Assembly: GCA_023807065.1 (NCBI GenBank)
Contig: JAJJLU010000340.1
Span: forward strand, 1 to 64,000
Source of the DNA: Isotricha intestinalis
Taxonomy: Eukaryota; Ciliophora; Litostomatea; Vestibuliferida; Isotrichidae
Direction: 5' to 3'
DNA: 64,000 nucleotides
Position 1 is the stretch's first letter; the number at the start of each line of letters is the position of its first letter. This document shows positions 33,101 to 42,101 of this stretch, piece by piece. Under the pieces are notes generated by a model. That model was given only the letters and a program-made list of their open reading frames with translations. It did not search any database and was not told the DNA's origin. A program made the translations under genes and the position numbers.

Positions 33101-34770
33101 ATATAAATTATCCTTCTTTTAATTATTCAATATATGAAAATCCTTTTAAAATAAAAGATTTTGGAAATGGATTAGATAAATTAAAAAAGAAAATATATTC
33201 TTTGAATGATGAAAGAGTAACAAATATTTTTAATGAACAATTTATTTACACTCATATGTCATTAAAAGGGAAAAATGTTTCAATTGAAAACACAACTTCA
33301 ACTTTTGTTGGAGCTTTAGGCATTTTATTTAATAGTTTACTTGTAATTATTGAAAGTAATAAATATTATAATCATTCTGTTTATATTTTTTCTATGGCTA
33401 ATTTTGACTTTGAAAATATTTATGATCAAGAAAATATAGAAGATTGGCAAAAGGAGTACTATAATTTAGTTATAAATTATCAAAAATATTTACATACATG
33501 GGTTAACATTCAATTAAGTGTTGGTGAAAATACTAATCATAGATTGAAATATTTAAGTAAAATTGTTATTATATTTTTAACTATATTTTGTATTTCCCAT
33601 TTATTTTTATTTTTTCTTCTTTTTTATTTTGTTTTTTCTTTTGAGAATTTATATATTATGAGTGTAAATAAATTAATGAGAAAATTTAAAAATCAAAATT
33701 TCAGAAAATTCTTTGTTGAAAAATACGAAGTGTTAAAAATATTAATAAAATTTTTCCAAGAAAATCCAGTATCACTAATACATGAAATGCAAAAAATTTA
33801 TTCAGAACATCATCATTTAGAGAATATTAAAAAACGTTCAATTTCCAAAGATAATAAATTAAATGAAAAAGAAACAAATTTAAATGGAATAGAAGAAAAA
33901 CAGTATTATCCAATCAGTGCTTATAGAATTGTAACAGCAAAATTTTACTTATTAATTATAATAATATTATTATATCATTTATCAATATTTATATTATTTT
34001 TAGCAATTTGGGTTATAAATGCAGATAAAATTTTAAATGTATTTGAAATAATAACAGATAATACTGTTGCTGCTTGTTCAGGTTATAATATGTTTGCTTT
34101 ATGTCAAATAATGTTATTAGCTAATCAAACTCAAGCTGAAATATCAGTAAATATGAATTATGATAAAGATAATTATTTAATCTATGAAAGCACTAGAAGT
34201 ATTTATACTATTTTTGATTTAGAAAGAAGAAGACAATCTGTAAAAAATTTAATTAAGACTACTAATGATTATTTAGATTTAGATTGTGATACCTTTTATA
34301 GTGATATTAAGGATATTAGATTTGAAGAAATTGATTTAGAACATCCAGATGAAGGTTTTAGAACTAAATATCCTAAATTTTGCGAAGTATTCCATATTTT
34401 AGAATATAAAAATGACCAATTATTTTATAAACCTGTTTTTTATGAAATTAATAAATTTGTTAATTCTATAAATAAAAGAGATTATAATGATTATATTGAT
34501 TTTTTAAAACACGGAAATTTATATTATATGTGTGATTTACAATTTTTATTATATCGACCATTTAGATCTTGGTTTAATGATATTGTATATAATGATGCTA
34601 TTAATAGAAGTATAAAACTAGAAAAAACCATTTTATTCACAAATTTAGGAGTTATTATTTCCAGTGAATTTATAATTTTTACATTTTTATATTATCAACT
34701 CTTTAATAAATTAAAACATATTAATGCAATTATTGTTGGAGTGAAAAATGTTTTCAAAATTTTAAAGTAA
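30196..34770 (+). CDS. giant TmcB-like membrane protein with PAS domain (second of two)
   Basis: This 1,524-residue paralogue of the protein at 9051-14591 has the same order of parts. About eight N-terminal membrane segments lie within residues 15-310. A small Cys cluster (CDNCDFC, about residue 350) and a helical region follow, then a PAS-like domain near 580-645 (MVQFIGKDITSLFPKEF). A Ser/Asn-rich linker leads to four membrane spans near 890, 1125, 1255 and 1480, with soluble segments rich in NxS/T sites. No intron is needed. The start ATG at 30196 is plausible because the first membrane segment follows at the same distance as in the paralogue. It is 300 residues shorter, mainly from missing Asn-rich and acidic insertions. 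Probable sensor or receptor; evidence is architectural only. Confidence 0.78.
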   Translation: MNHGNKQKYSRRRFYLHTNNIPLLGILTLIEYYIVFIEYVRIIIYFKYSFNQEKVGDLFISKMTIFRLLKYIINEKKKYPIYIFIIESILQIFFNIVYIIEIDNDIFYKIIINFYELIYFRTLSTIFFDVIVNYIVYYILNLSNTINVILFILSLIIFILMTHTSLLIFSHYTLFKIKEKSYYPYDIVTNYLNNFFMILKIDLSFIRNLAFFNVNISKTKYLTLLAILLVIFMLIIYFSIYFKYPSLYFQNYNFHKCRFCFILLCFFWTIITFCNSYKYQKVYYFFGLTFIVFSLIFIFSFDSKFYYKITTKDKLNYINNLFYIISIRNEKDDLNKKLFIEKLNFHYLNCDNCDFCKAYKSEKDFSISRLSKTKTYLGNAKLKKSIKHTENPFDNELFILFTTFLNMFHKNLLNSKQKTHFLIEKFYDLFSIYQYCFESRKVTYKLKCEICALIYKYNNKNENMILNLIAIYQELFESKDEYSINIISNIKVYLLFVEEITQILERINNYFYNEIKSPINFLKLGIELKKLRNKKNLDFLTSRLKTNDYCIDIITYILEEITNVPINKDKGFVKENLLMNEEFLNFYYSKSNNIVISCNSKLNSYIIEKTGKDMVQFIGKDITSLFPKEFRHEGIIKLAKSLKTKHSLKKFDFLINSYIKKNEQIISENDDLNHQHLIENKFKRFSLNYKLYFDYLENDDFYINGEYNYAFDEIVITKIFKNPFYDFQEYIFAIDINKKRMSDLTKFNKINLNAYSNYSKHLKRLSNNSLIKVDEFFKKEKENIIKFNEIQFQKIYSINKKSCDYKIYSSMKIPKKTIKSNQMSLGNLNSIFDEDSKILKIPDSISMANSFNSQNSVSSHTNKEQTSLNLKVENKFKQYQSRFVSITKITFIFCLFMIFFCIVSLFIELNQNNNLLDSYSVYTQLRALNRLFYNLITSILAVNCIGNPGEKNCTNYYKLYSEKFNEINNINYPSFNYSIYENPFKIKDFGNGLDKLKKKIYSLNDERVTNIFNEQFIYTHMSLKGKNVSIENTTSTFVGALGILFNSLLVIIESNKYYNHSVYIFSMANFDFENIYDQENIEDWQKEYYNLVINYQKYLHTWVNIQLSVGENTNHRLKYLSKIVIIFLTIFCISHLFLFFLLFYFVFSFENLYIMSVNKLMRKFKNQNFRKFFVEKYEVLKILIKFFQENPVSLIHEMQKIYSEHHHLENIKKRSISKDNKLNEKETNLNGIEEKQYYPISAYRIVTAKFYLLIIIILLYHLSIFILFLAIWVINADKILNVFEIITDNTVAACSGYNMFALCQIMLLANQTQAEISVNMNYDKDNYLIYESTRSIYTIFDLERRRQSVKNLIKTTNDYLDLDCDTFYSDIKDIRFEEIDLEHPDEGFRTKYPKFCEVFHILEYKNDQLFYKPVFYEINKFVNSINKRDYNDYIDFLKHGNLYYMCDLQFLLYRPFRSWFNDIVYNDAINRSIKLEKTILFTNLGVIISSEFIIFTFLYYQLFNKLKHINAIIVGVKNVFKILK

Positions 34771-34918
34771 GATTTTTAAATTTGATATAAAATATTTAAT
34801 TATATAGTTTATATTTCATTTTAATGATTAATAATTAATATATTATTTTTAAAACTAATTAAAATAAATTATATTAAAAATAATTTATATCATTAATATA
34901 AAATAATAATTGTAATAA

Positions 34919-37438
34919 ATGATAAATTTCTTTTTTCTCTCAATTTCCTTTTTAATGCATTACTCATTAGAAGAACCTTCATTAATTGAGTTAGATTCTA
35001 ATTATAAGTTGTTTGAAAATATTCAAGAAAAAGTACCATTAAATCTATATACGGATATTTCTACATTAGATAAAGAACAAGAAGCAGCAATTACCATTAA
35101 TTCAAATACTTTTAATAAAGATTTATTTATATCTTGCTCTTTTTCAGACACAGCTCCAACATCAGATGTTAACTTTTCCAAAGAAAAATGTGTTTTCAAT
35201 TTATTTGAGTCAGGATTTGACAATTACTATCATTTATTTTTCAAAAAAAAACAAAATAGCAATTATTTCTTAATTTCTTTTACAGTAGCAAATTATGAAT
35301 CAAAACCTTATTTTAATATATCATTAACAAAAGTAAAATTACAAAGAACAAGATATTCAAAAAATAATTATGAAATAATTAATATTAGACCTTATTATCC
35401 TATTTTTAGAAAATATGTTATCCAAAAACAAGTAGATTGGGGTTTAAATTACTTATTTGTAACTTCATCATCTTGTATGAATGTTTGGGATGGAAATCTT
35501 TTAAAAGATAATGATAAAGTAAATGAAAATGTAAGTCAAAGAAAAATTAGTATAATAACACTTCCAAAAGATAAAAATATAACAAAAGTTGTTGTTTTAA
35601 GACTTATTACTGATAATCCTAATGAAAATCAAATTAGATTAATATATAAAAATATTGAAAATGAAGCTGAATTTGATACTACTTTTGATAGTAAACCTCA
35701 AAGAATGACTTACCATATTCAAGACACAAATCCTTTTGAAGATTTTTATTTTATTAAACAATATACAGAACCTTCTATTGGTTTAGTATATTTTGAAAAA
35801 GTTTTAGGAGAATTTATCGTATATTACACAAATAGAATTGAAGATTCAAGTCCTGATTTTTTGCCTTCTCCAAATTATGGTTATAAATTAACAGATTTTT
35901 ATACAATGACATATTCTGATATTGATATTTTTTCTATTGATTGTAAAGGATTTTGCTTTTTTAATATTCATTTTATTTCTGAACATCAATTAGGAAATGA
36001 ATTTTTACTCATTGATAAAACAAATTATGCGTTAGTTTCTAAAAATAATCCTAGGAAAATGTATGTTAATGAAGATATTACCAAATATGTTATTACAATT
36101 ACTACATCAAATAAAAAATATGTTGATATTTATATTAATGGTCATTTGGAATATAAATTAAATTATACTGAAACCATAATTTCTTTTTCTCCAAACCAAA
36201 AAGTTGAATCTATTGAATTGATAACTGAAAATGAGCCTGTTCTTGTAATTATTACAGTAAACAAAAGAAATGAGTATATTGTTTATGAAAAAGAAGATAT
36301 TCGTGATGTTGATGCAAATAATAAAGTAGTATTTTCTATTCCAAAACATAAAGATACAATTGACAGTTTTGATTTTCATATAAGTGGAAACACTAGTACT
36401 GTATTTTATCATATAGGATATGGTCAAACTAATCAATTTTTTAATCCTGATATAGAATCACCAAAAAAAATTGAAATGCTAAATCCTTATAGATATACTA
36501 ATTTAAAGAATTCTGGTGATAATTTCTTTTATGTTACTTTTTATTCAACAAATAAATTCACTATAACTCATAAATATACTCCAGTAAATACAAAATTAAG
36601 TGTATTTAAAAAGGATGAACCAAAAAAAGTTTTAAATGAATTTAATTTTACATTAGAAAAAAATGATAAAGAATATAATAAATATTTAGTGATTGTAGTA
36701 ACAAAATGTGGTATAAATGAAGTAGATTTATATTTAAGATTAAATGGAATAGAATTAAAAAGAGAATTTTTAGAAAGACAATATAATTTATTGGTTTATG
36801 AAGATGCTTTTATACCATATCAAGTTTCATTAGAAAAAGGATATGATTACCAAGATTTTAATGGAGTATTATTTTATTATACATATGCAACAAAAACCGA
36901 AGTGGAAAACTTTAAAATAACAGATGGATTCCATTTATCTTATGAAGAAAAAGAGAAAATAAAAAGTAATAAACATCAAAATATTTCTCTAAATTGGATT
37001 TCTCCATTTAGTAGAAAAAGTAATATAGGAAATCCAATGATATTATATAATGTATACATAAATGAAATTAAAAATGAAAAAACTGATATTTGTACTTATG
37101 ATCATAAAGAAGGATACACTGTTGAATCAGATAAATGGGATGTTTCAATTTTTGTTGAATTAAATAGAAATAAAAATTATTATATTTCACTTACAGGAAG
37201 ATTAAAAAATGATTCTTTTAATGAAATAAGACCAATATTTTTATATCCTCAAATTAAAGTTCCTATGATTATTGAAGGGAGTGGAAAGTTATGGATTGTT
37301 TTTCTTATTATTGCATTTGTTTTATTAATTATTGCTGCAATTTTCTGTTATATGTATTCTAAAATGAAGGTCAATGCTGTTAAATTAACTCAAGAAGGAT
37401 ATTCCTTTACTAATTTAGCTTCAGGACCTTTATATTAA
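34919..37438 (+). CDS. type-I membrane protein, unknown ectodomain
   Basis: This 839-residue protein has a signal peptide (MINFFFLSISFLMHYSLEEP) and one C-terminal membrane span (LWIVFLIIAFVLLIIAAIFC, about residues 792-815), leaving a 25-residue cytoplasmic tail ending SGPLY. The large ectodomain is beta-rich by appearance, has few Cys and several N-glycosylation-type sites, and contains no domain I can name. Repeated aromatic YxxFxF strands suggest several beta-sandwich modules. Similar large type-I surface proteins of unknown role are common in ciliates. The gene follows the second TmcB-like gene by 148 bases on the same strand, with no evidence of joint transcription. Confidence 0.75.
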   Translation: MINFFFLSISFLMHYSLEEPSLIELDSNYKLFENIQEKVPLNLYTDISTLDKEQEAAITINSNTFNKDLFISCSFSDTAPTSDVNFSKEKCVFNLFESGFDNYYHLFFKKKQNSNYFLISFTVANYESKPYFNISLTKVKLQRTRYSKNNYEIINIRPYYPIFRKYVIQKQVDWGLNYLFVTSSSCMNVWDGNLLKDNDKVNENVSQRKISIITLPKDKNITKVVVLRLITDNPNENQIRLIYKNIENEAEFDTTFDSKPQRMTYHIQDTNPFEDFYFIKQYTEPSIGLVYFEKVLGEFIVYYTNRIEDSSPDFLPSPNYGYKLTDFYTMTYSDIDIFSIDCKGFCFFNIHFISEHQLGNEFLLIDKTNYALVSKNNPRKMYVNEDITKYVITITTSNKKYVDIYINGHLEYKLNYTETIISFSPNQKVESIELITENEPVLVIITVNKRNEYIVYEKEDIRDVDANNKVVFSIPKHKDTIDSFDFHISGNTSTVFYHIGYGQTNQFFNPDIESPKKIEMLNPYRYTNLKNSGDNFFYVTFYSTNKFTITHKYTPVNTKLSVFKKDEPKKVLNEFNFTLEKNDKEYNKYLVIVVTKCGINEVDLYLRLNGIELKREFLERQYNLLVYEDAFIPYQVSLEKGYDYQDFNGVLFYYTYATKTEVENFKITDGFHLSYEEKEKIKSNKHQNISLNWISPFSRKSNIGNPMILYNVYINEIKNEKTDICTYDHKEGYTVESDKWDVSIFVELNRNKNYYISLTGRLKNDSFNEIRPIFLYPQIKVPMIIEGSGKLWIVFLIIAFVLLIIAAIFCYMYSKMKVNAVKLTQEGYSFTNLASGPLY

Positions 37439-37532
37439 AATAGATTAATTCTTAATATTTAAATGAAAAAGAAATTTTTAATATTAGTTATTTATTAAAA
37501 TTAGATTCTTTATTTTTTGTGTTTTTTAATTC

Positions 37533-38486
37533 TTACATGTTGTTCAATATTTTTTTTATTTTCCTCATGTAGTTTTCATTTTTTGAATCTTTTGATTGGA
37601 TATTTACTAAAGTTTTTATTTCTTCTATATCTTTTTTATCACTAATGTTTATTAATTTTACACATAATTGACGATATAAATTTAATTCTTTTTTATAATA
37701 ATAATCTCTTCCAATCTTTTGTTGAAGATAAAAATAAAAATCCTCAATATTATTATTATATGTTCCATATTGTCTTTTATAATTTTTTAATAAATTGTTT
37801 GAATTTTCATCAAATGCATTTGCTTTATAATATATTTCATTGATATTTAAATTTAATAAAATATTTTTAATTTTTTCTACAATTTTATGATTATTATTTG
37901 GATTTATATCATAATAAGAGCTGTGATTACCATTTTTTATTTCTTTATTATAATCATAATATAATTTTGATTCTTTTTTTTTATTAACATCTACACTATA
38001 ATTACTTCTATAAGAATTAATATTTTTTGAAGTTATATTTTTTTTGAAATTAAGAAAAGAATAATTGGATGAAGTATTTTTATCTCTATTTGTTGAATAA
38101 TCTTCATCTTGAATATTTGTAAATGCCATTAAATTTTTATTGTAAAATGATATTTCATTACCAGTTTTTGTCGTTTTGATAGGATATTTAAAATGAGAAC
38201 TCATTGATTTTTTAATCTTTTTTTTACCGTTTTCTTCTTTTTTACCTGAATCAAAAAGAGAATTAAATTCATTATTGTCTTTTACTTTTTTTTGCAAAGC
38301 AATTATATTATTATAATTATTATAATTATTATTATTATTATTATTTGAATTGAAATATTTTTTTTTTTGAATTTTATTATCTTGGAATGAATAATTTGTA
38401 TTTTTATTATGAACGGAATTTAATTCTGTTTTCATTTTATTTATAGTATTTTTCATTGTATATATTTTTGTATTTAAGTTTTCCAT
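37533..38486 (-). CDS. Asn/Lys/Tyr-rich protein, unknown function
   Basis: This 317-residue protein begins with a coiled-coil-like helix (LNTKIYTMKNTINKMKTELN) and then an Asn-run region (about 45-65) encoded by AAT/ATT repeats. The C-terminal 110 residues are more ordered: KIVEKIKNILLNLNINEIYYK, GTYNNNIEDFYFYLQQKIGR and a long helix LNLYRQLCVKLINISDKKDIEEI. No known domain. ATG and stop are clear. The next gene on the same strand lies 80 bases upstream. Confidence 0.6.
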   Translation of the reverse strand: MENLNTKIYTMKNTINKMKTELNSVHNKNTNYSFQDNKIQKKKYFNSNNNNNNNYNNYNNIIALQKKVKDNNEFNSLFDSGKKEENGKKKIKKSMSSHFKYPIKTTKTGNEISFYNKNLMAFTNIQDEDYSTNRDKNTSSNYSFLNFKKNITSKNINSYRSNYSVDVNKKKESKLYYDYNKEIKNGNHSSYYDINPNNNHKIVEKIKNILLNLNINEIYYKANAFDENSNNLLKNYKRQYGTYNNNIEDFYFYLQQKIGRDYYYKKELNLYRQLCVKLINISDKKDIEEIKTLVNIQSKDSKNENYMRKIKKILNNM

Positions 38487-38566
38487 TAATTTAATTTAAA
38501 ATTAAATTTATATAATAAAATTTAAAAATTATATTAAAAATAAAAGTAGCCTATATAATAAAATAA

Positions 38567-40255
38567 TTAATCCTCATCATTTAAATAAATATCTTCTTTA
38601 ATATTATTTTTATAATTTTTTTCAGTATTAGAAATTCCTTTTTTAAATTTAAAATTCCTTTCACTTATAATTTTATCTTTATTCATCACAGATTGAATAT
38701 CAAATTTTAAACTTTCAATTAATTTTAAAGTAGGATTTTTCGTTAAATTATTAGAATTTCTACTATGTTTTTCAACTTTATCCATAAATTTATTTATATT
38801 AAAAGGTTTTGTAATAATTCTTTTATTATTCATATTAAAAGGAACATAATTTTTTTTAAATTGTTTATTCTTAGAAAGAATATTAATTGCACTATGTGTA
38901 TTTTTTCCTAACAATTTATTTTTAGAAGGTGATTTTTTTTTTTTTATTTCATCTTTTTTTTGTAAAATGGCTTTTTTAATTATTCCTAAATCATAACTAT
39001 AATCTTTTCTCTTTTTTTCAGATAAAAATAAATTATGTTTACTTTGTTTGATATTTTCATTTAATTTATCAATTTCTTGTTTTAATCTTTGTTTTTCAAT
39101 TTCTTGTTCTTTAATAATAATTTTATATTCTTGCTCCTTGATAAGAAAATCATTATGTTTATCTTCATATTCTTTTTTCATATCATCAAGATGTAAATCA
39201 CTTGTATTTTCAGTTTTATCTTCATCTTTATTTTCAATATCTTTAACTTTTTGTTTTTTTTTATATTCAATATTTTCTTTTATTAATTTAATTTTATTTT
39301 GAATTGAAATAATTTCTTTTGTTTGATCTTTTGCTCTTTCTTCACTTTCTTTTAAAGTATCTTTCTGTTTTTTAATTTCTTCTTTTAAAGATAATATTTT
39401 TTCATTTATTGTATTTATTTCTTCTCTATGATAAACTTTTTGATTATATTCCTCTATTTTTTCTATTTGATTTTCTTTAATAATATTAAGAGCTAAATTT
39501 TCTTTTTTTAATTCTTGAAAAATTAACTCTTTTTCTTTTAACAAACTTTCATAATCAATGATTTTATTCATTGTTAAAGCAATATCTAATTCACTTCTCA
39601 TTTCTTTTATTTTTTCTTTTAAATAATTTAAATTTTTTTGAAAATCTTTTTGACTGATGTTTTCTTTTTCTTGAATTGGAGTATTATTTATTTTAATGAA
39701 ATTGCCATTTAAAATTTGACTATTAATTGAGTGAAATGGATTGGTTTTCACACTTAAATTTGCTACAGAAGAACTTTCTCTTTCATGAGGATAATATATT
39801 AAATCAAATCCTTTTTCAATTTTAACGCATATATTTATTAAATATGATTTCAATTTATCATGCGTTTGAAGTGAATTTTCAAAGTTTTTTTCTTCATTTT
39901 TTTTTTCTATAATTTCCCTATTATTCATTTGTTTTTTTAATTCATCTTCTAAAGAATTTGAATCATCATTATTAGTTGTTGATATATTTTCTTTTTCTTC
40001 ATTTTCTTTATTTTTTTCATTTATTTCTTTGTTTTTTTCTTCATCTTTTTCTTCTATTACTTCTATTTCTTTTTTTTTATTTTCAATATTAATTTCTTGT
40101 TCTTCATGTATTTCTTCTTGATTTTCAAAATTATTAGTAGATATAATTTCTTGTTCTTTTGGCATTTCTTTTTCAGGTTCTAAATAATAATTTCTTGAGT
40201 TAAGTTTATATTCATCTTCACTAAAATAACCGTTTTTTTCATTAGTATTTTCCAT
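38567..40255 (-). CDS. long coiled-coil protein, unknown function
   Basis: This 562-residue protein is almost entirely charged and helical. Residues 30-130 are an acidic Glu/Lys repeat region. From about 205 to 445 heptads predict an extended coiled coil (for example LKEKIKEMRSELDIALTMNK and EREEINTINEKILSLKEEI-like stretches). The C-terminal 110 residues are basic (SPSKNKLLGKNTH and KPFNINKFMDKVEKHSRNSN). Such proteins are usually cytoskeletal or centrosome/axoneme scaffolds; there is no diagnostic motif for a named family. ATG start 49 bases from the start-distal PP2C gene, same strand. Confidence 0.7.
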   Translation of the reverse strand: MENTNEKNGYFSEDEYKLNSRNYYLEPEKEMPKEQEIISTNNFENQEEIHEEQEINIENKKKEIEVIEEKDEEKNKEINEKNKENEEKENISTTNNDDSNSLEDELKKQMNNREIIEKKNEEKNFENSLQTHDKLKSYLINICVKIEKGFDLIYYPHERESSSVANLSVKTNPFHSINSQILNGNFIKINNTPIQEKENISQKDFQKNLNYLKEKIKEMRSELDIALTMNKIIDYESLLKEKELIFQELKKENLALNIIKENQIEKIEEYNQKVYHREEINTINEKILSLKEEIKKQKDTLKESEERAKDQTKEIISIQNKIKLIKENIEYKKKQKVKDIENKDEDKTENTSDLHLDDMKKEYEDKHNDFLIKEQEYKIIIKEQEIEKQRLKQEIDKLNENIKQSKHNLFLSEKKRKDYSYDLGIIKKAILQKKDEIKKKKSPSKNKLLGKNTHSAINILSKNKQFKKNYVPFNMNNKRIITKPFNINKFMDKVEKHSRNSNNLTKNPTLKLIESLKFDIQSVMNKDKIISERNFKFKKGISNTEKNYKNNIKEDIYLNDED

Positions 40256-40304
40256 ATCAACCTAATTTTTTATTTTATTAAAAATAAAAATAAAATATTT
40301 ATAA

Positions 40305-41279
40305 TTATTTTTTAAATTGTATAATTAAACAAGTCATATTATCACATCCATTTTCTTCATTCCCATTTTTAGAAATTCCTCTATCAAAAATTTCAGAAAT
40401 AATATCACAAAGATTTACATTATTACTATTTTTAAACTTATCATAAATAAATCCATTCATTCCTTCATTTGAAATACATTCCCAAACTCCATCACATCCA
40501 ATAACAATAAAATCATCAAAATCACTTTTATTTTCAAATAATATATCAGGATTACAAGTCACAGCTTGTTCTTCTTGCTTTAAATCTTTTCTTAATTTAA
40601 ATTGAAAATCCCCAATACTTCTACTTAAATTTAATAATCCATTAATCCTACCTTCATTAATATTACAACCTGCTTTTCTGATTCTGGAATATTCATTTGG
40701 TAATTCTGGTTTATGATCAATACTCATTTTATATACTTCTCCTTTTTTTAATAGTATACTTCTTGTATCTCCACAATTTGCAAAATATAATTCATTATTA
40801 TATATTATTAATATATTCGCAGTACAACCTATTGTATATGCTATATTTTCAATATATTCTTTTTTTAAGGTATTAAATTCATTTTCATTTTCATTTTCTT
40901 CTATTTTATATTGTTTATTAAATTCAAAGTGATCAATTGTAAGTTCTTTCATTGCTTCTTTTGTTTCTAAATTTTTATCCAGTTGTAAATAAGTTTCTTT
41001 AATAGCATCTTTTATATTTCCTTTTTTATATTTTTCTGAATTTAAGAAAATATCTGTGAAATGATTTTTAACATAATTTGCTACTTCTCTTCCTCCATGA
41101 CCGTCAAATATTCCAAAAATATGAGTATTATTATTTGTTCCTACATTTAATTTAATTAAATGAGTATCTTCCATTGTTCTTCTCCATCCTTGCATACTAC
41201 ATAATCCATATTTTAATATTTCATTTTCCCCTGAAAAAAATTCCTTTTCCATTTTTGGAGAAGATAAGAAATCTCCCAT
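40305..41279 (-). CDS. PP2C-family protein phosphatase
   Basis: This 324-residue metal-dependent Ser/Thr phosphatase has all the motifs: RRTMEDTH (motif 1 with Arg and Asp), FGIFDGHGG (metal-binding DGHGG), ANCGDTRSI, DHKP, LNLSRSIGDFQFK, VIGCDGVWE (metal-binding Asp) and GCDNMTCLII at the end. Length and order match the catalytic domain alone, with a short insertion near 115-140 rich in Glu/Asn. It starts MGDFLSSP, so Gly2 could be myristoylated, as in some ciliate and human PP2Cs. It should be an active enzyme. It is divergently arranged with the LSm7 gene, 61 bases apart, so the two share a promoter region. Confidence 0.93.
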   Translation of the reverse strand: MGDFLSSPKMEKEFFSGENEILKYGLCSMQGWRRTMEDTHLIKLNVGTNNNTHIFGIFDGHGGREVANYVKNHFTDIFLNSEKYKKGNIKDAIKETYLQLDKNLETKEAMKELTIDHFEFNKQYKIEENENENEFNTLKKEYIENIAYTIGCTANILIIYNNELYFANCGDTRSILLKKGEVYKMSIDHKPELPNEYSRIRKAGCNINEGRINGLLNLSRSIGDFQFKLRKDLKQEEQAVTCNPDILFENKSDFDDFIVIGCDGVWECISNEGMNGFIYDKFKNSNNVNLCDIISEIFDRGISKNGNEENGCDNMTCLIIQFKK

Positions 41280-41340
41280 TTTTTAAATTTAAGTTTTTAA
41301 ACTTTATTTTTTAATTTAATATTTTTCTTTTTTAAGAAAA

Positions 41341-41586
41341 ATGAATCATAAATTTTCAAAAAATAAAAATATTTACAATTATGATGATTATATTAATAAA
41401 GAAATTACTGTTCATTTTATAGGAAAAAGAAAAATTACAGGAATTTTAAAATGTTATGATCAATATTCAAATTTAATATTTGATAATACAATAGAATATT
41501 TACAAAATGGAAATAAAAGAGAATTAGGATTAATATTTATAAAAGGTACAAGTATATCAAATTTATTTCCTTCAATAAAAAAATAA
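41341..41586 (+). CDS. LSM7: LSm7-like Sm-fold protein
   Basis: This 81-residue protein is an Sm-fold domain and little else. Sm1 is visible as KEITVHFIGKRKITGILKCY followed by DQYSNLIFDNTIEYL, and Sm2 as LGLIFIKGTSISNLFP. The IxVxFxGxRxxTGxLKxYDxxxNLxxD pattern and the GTS end are closest to LSm7, a subunit of the LSm1-7 ring (mRNA decay) and LSm2-8 ring (U6 snRNA). SmG is the nearest alternative, but it normally has a shorter Sm1-Sm2 linker. Standard start, no intron. Confidence 0.8.
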   Translation: MNHKFSKNKNIYNYDDYINKEITVHFIGKRKITGILKCYDQYSNLIFDNTIEYLQNGNKRELGLIFIKGTSISNLFPSIKK

Positions 41587-41635
41587 AATAAATAATTTAA
41601 ATTAAATAAAATTTAAATAAAAAATATTATTAAAA

Positions 41636-41923
41636 TTAATCACTTGGAATCATTGCTTCTAAAACATCTTTAATTAAAACTTTAAATTCTTCAAAATCTA
41701 TTTTTCCAGATTTATCAGTATCTAAGTATTTAAGTACATCTTTTACATCTTCTCTTGTCGGAGGATCTGCTCCCATATCACTTGATATTTGGGCTAATAT
41801 TTTTTCTAATTCAAATTCATCTATTGTTCCTGATTTATCTATATCAACTATATCAAATGATGTTTTTGTTATTTCATTTAATTTATTTTCATCATTTAAA
41901 ATATCTTTTATTGAATCTACCAT
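41636..41923 (-). CDS. small two-EF-hand calcium-binding protein
   Basis: I take the ATG at 41923 (MVDSIKDILNDE), giving 95 residues. Two canonical EF-hands are seen: DIDKSGTIDEFE (about 27-38) and DTDKSGKIDFEE (about 69-80), each with Asp/Asp/Ser/Gly/Ile/Glu ligands in the expected places, so both should bind calcium. This is one EF-hand pair, half of a calmodulin, with a short helix before and after. Possible relatives are calmodulin-like or S100-sized sensors of ciliates. It converges on the LSm7 gene across 49 bases. Confidence 0.88.
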   Translation of the reverse strand: MVDSIKDILNDENKLNEITKTSFDIVDIDKSGTIDEFELEKILAQISSDMGADPPTREDVKDVLKYLDTDKSGKIDFEEFKVLIKDVLEAMIPSD

Positions 41924-42101
41924 TTTTTTTCCCAAAAGTTTTTAATTAAATTTGTTTTTTTCTTTTTTATTTTTTTCTTTTAAAGCAAATAATTTATCAA
42001 AAAAATTACTAAAAATTATATATTAAATTTTATTAAAATAAAATTTGTATTAATTTTTATATATAAAAATAAAATATCTTTAATAAATATTTGAAAAAAA
42101 A

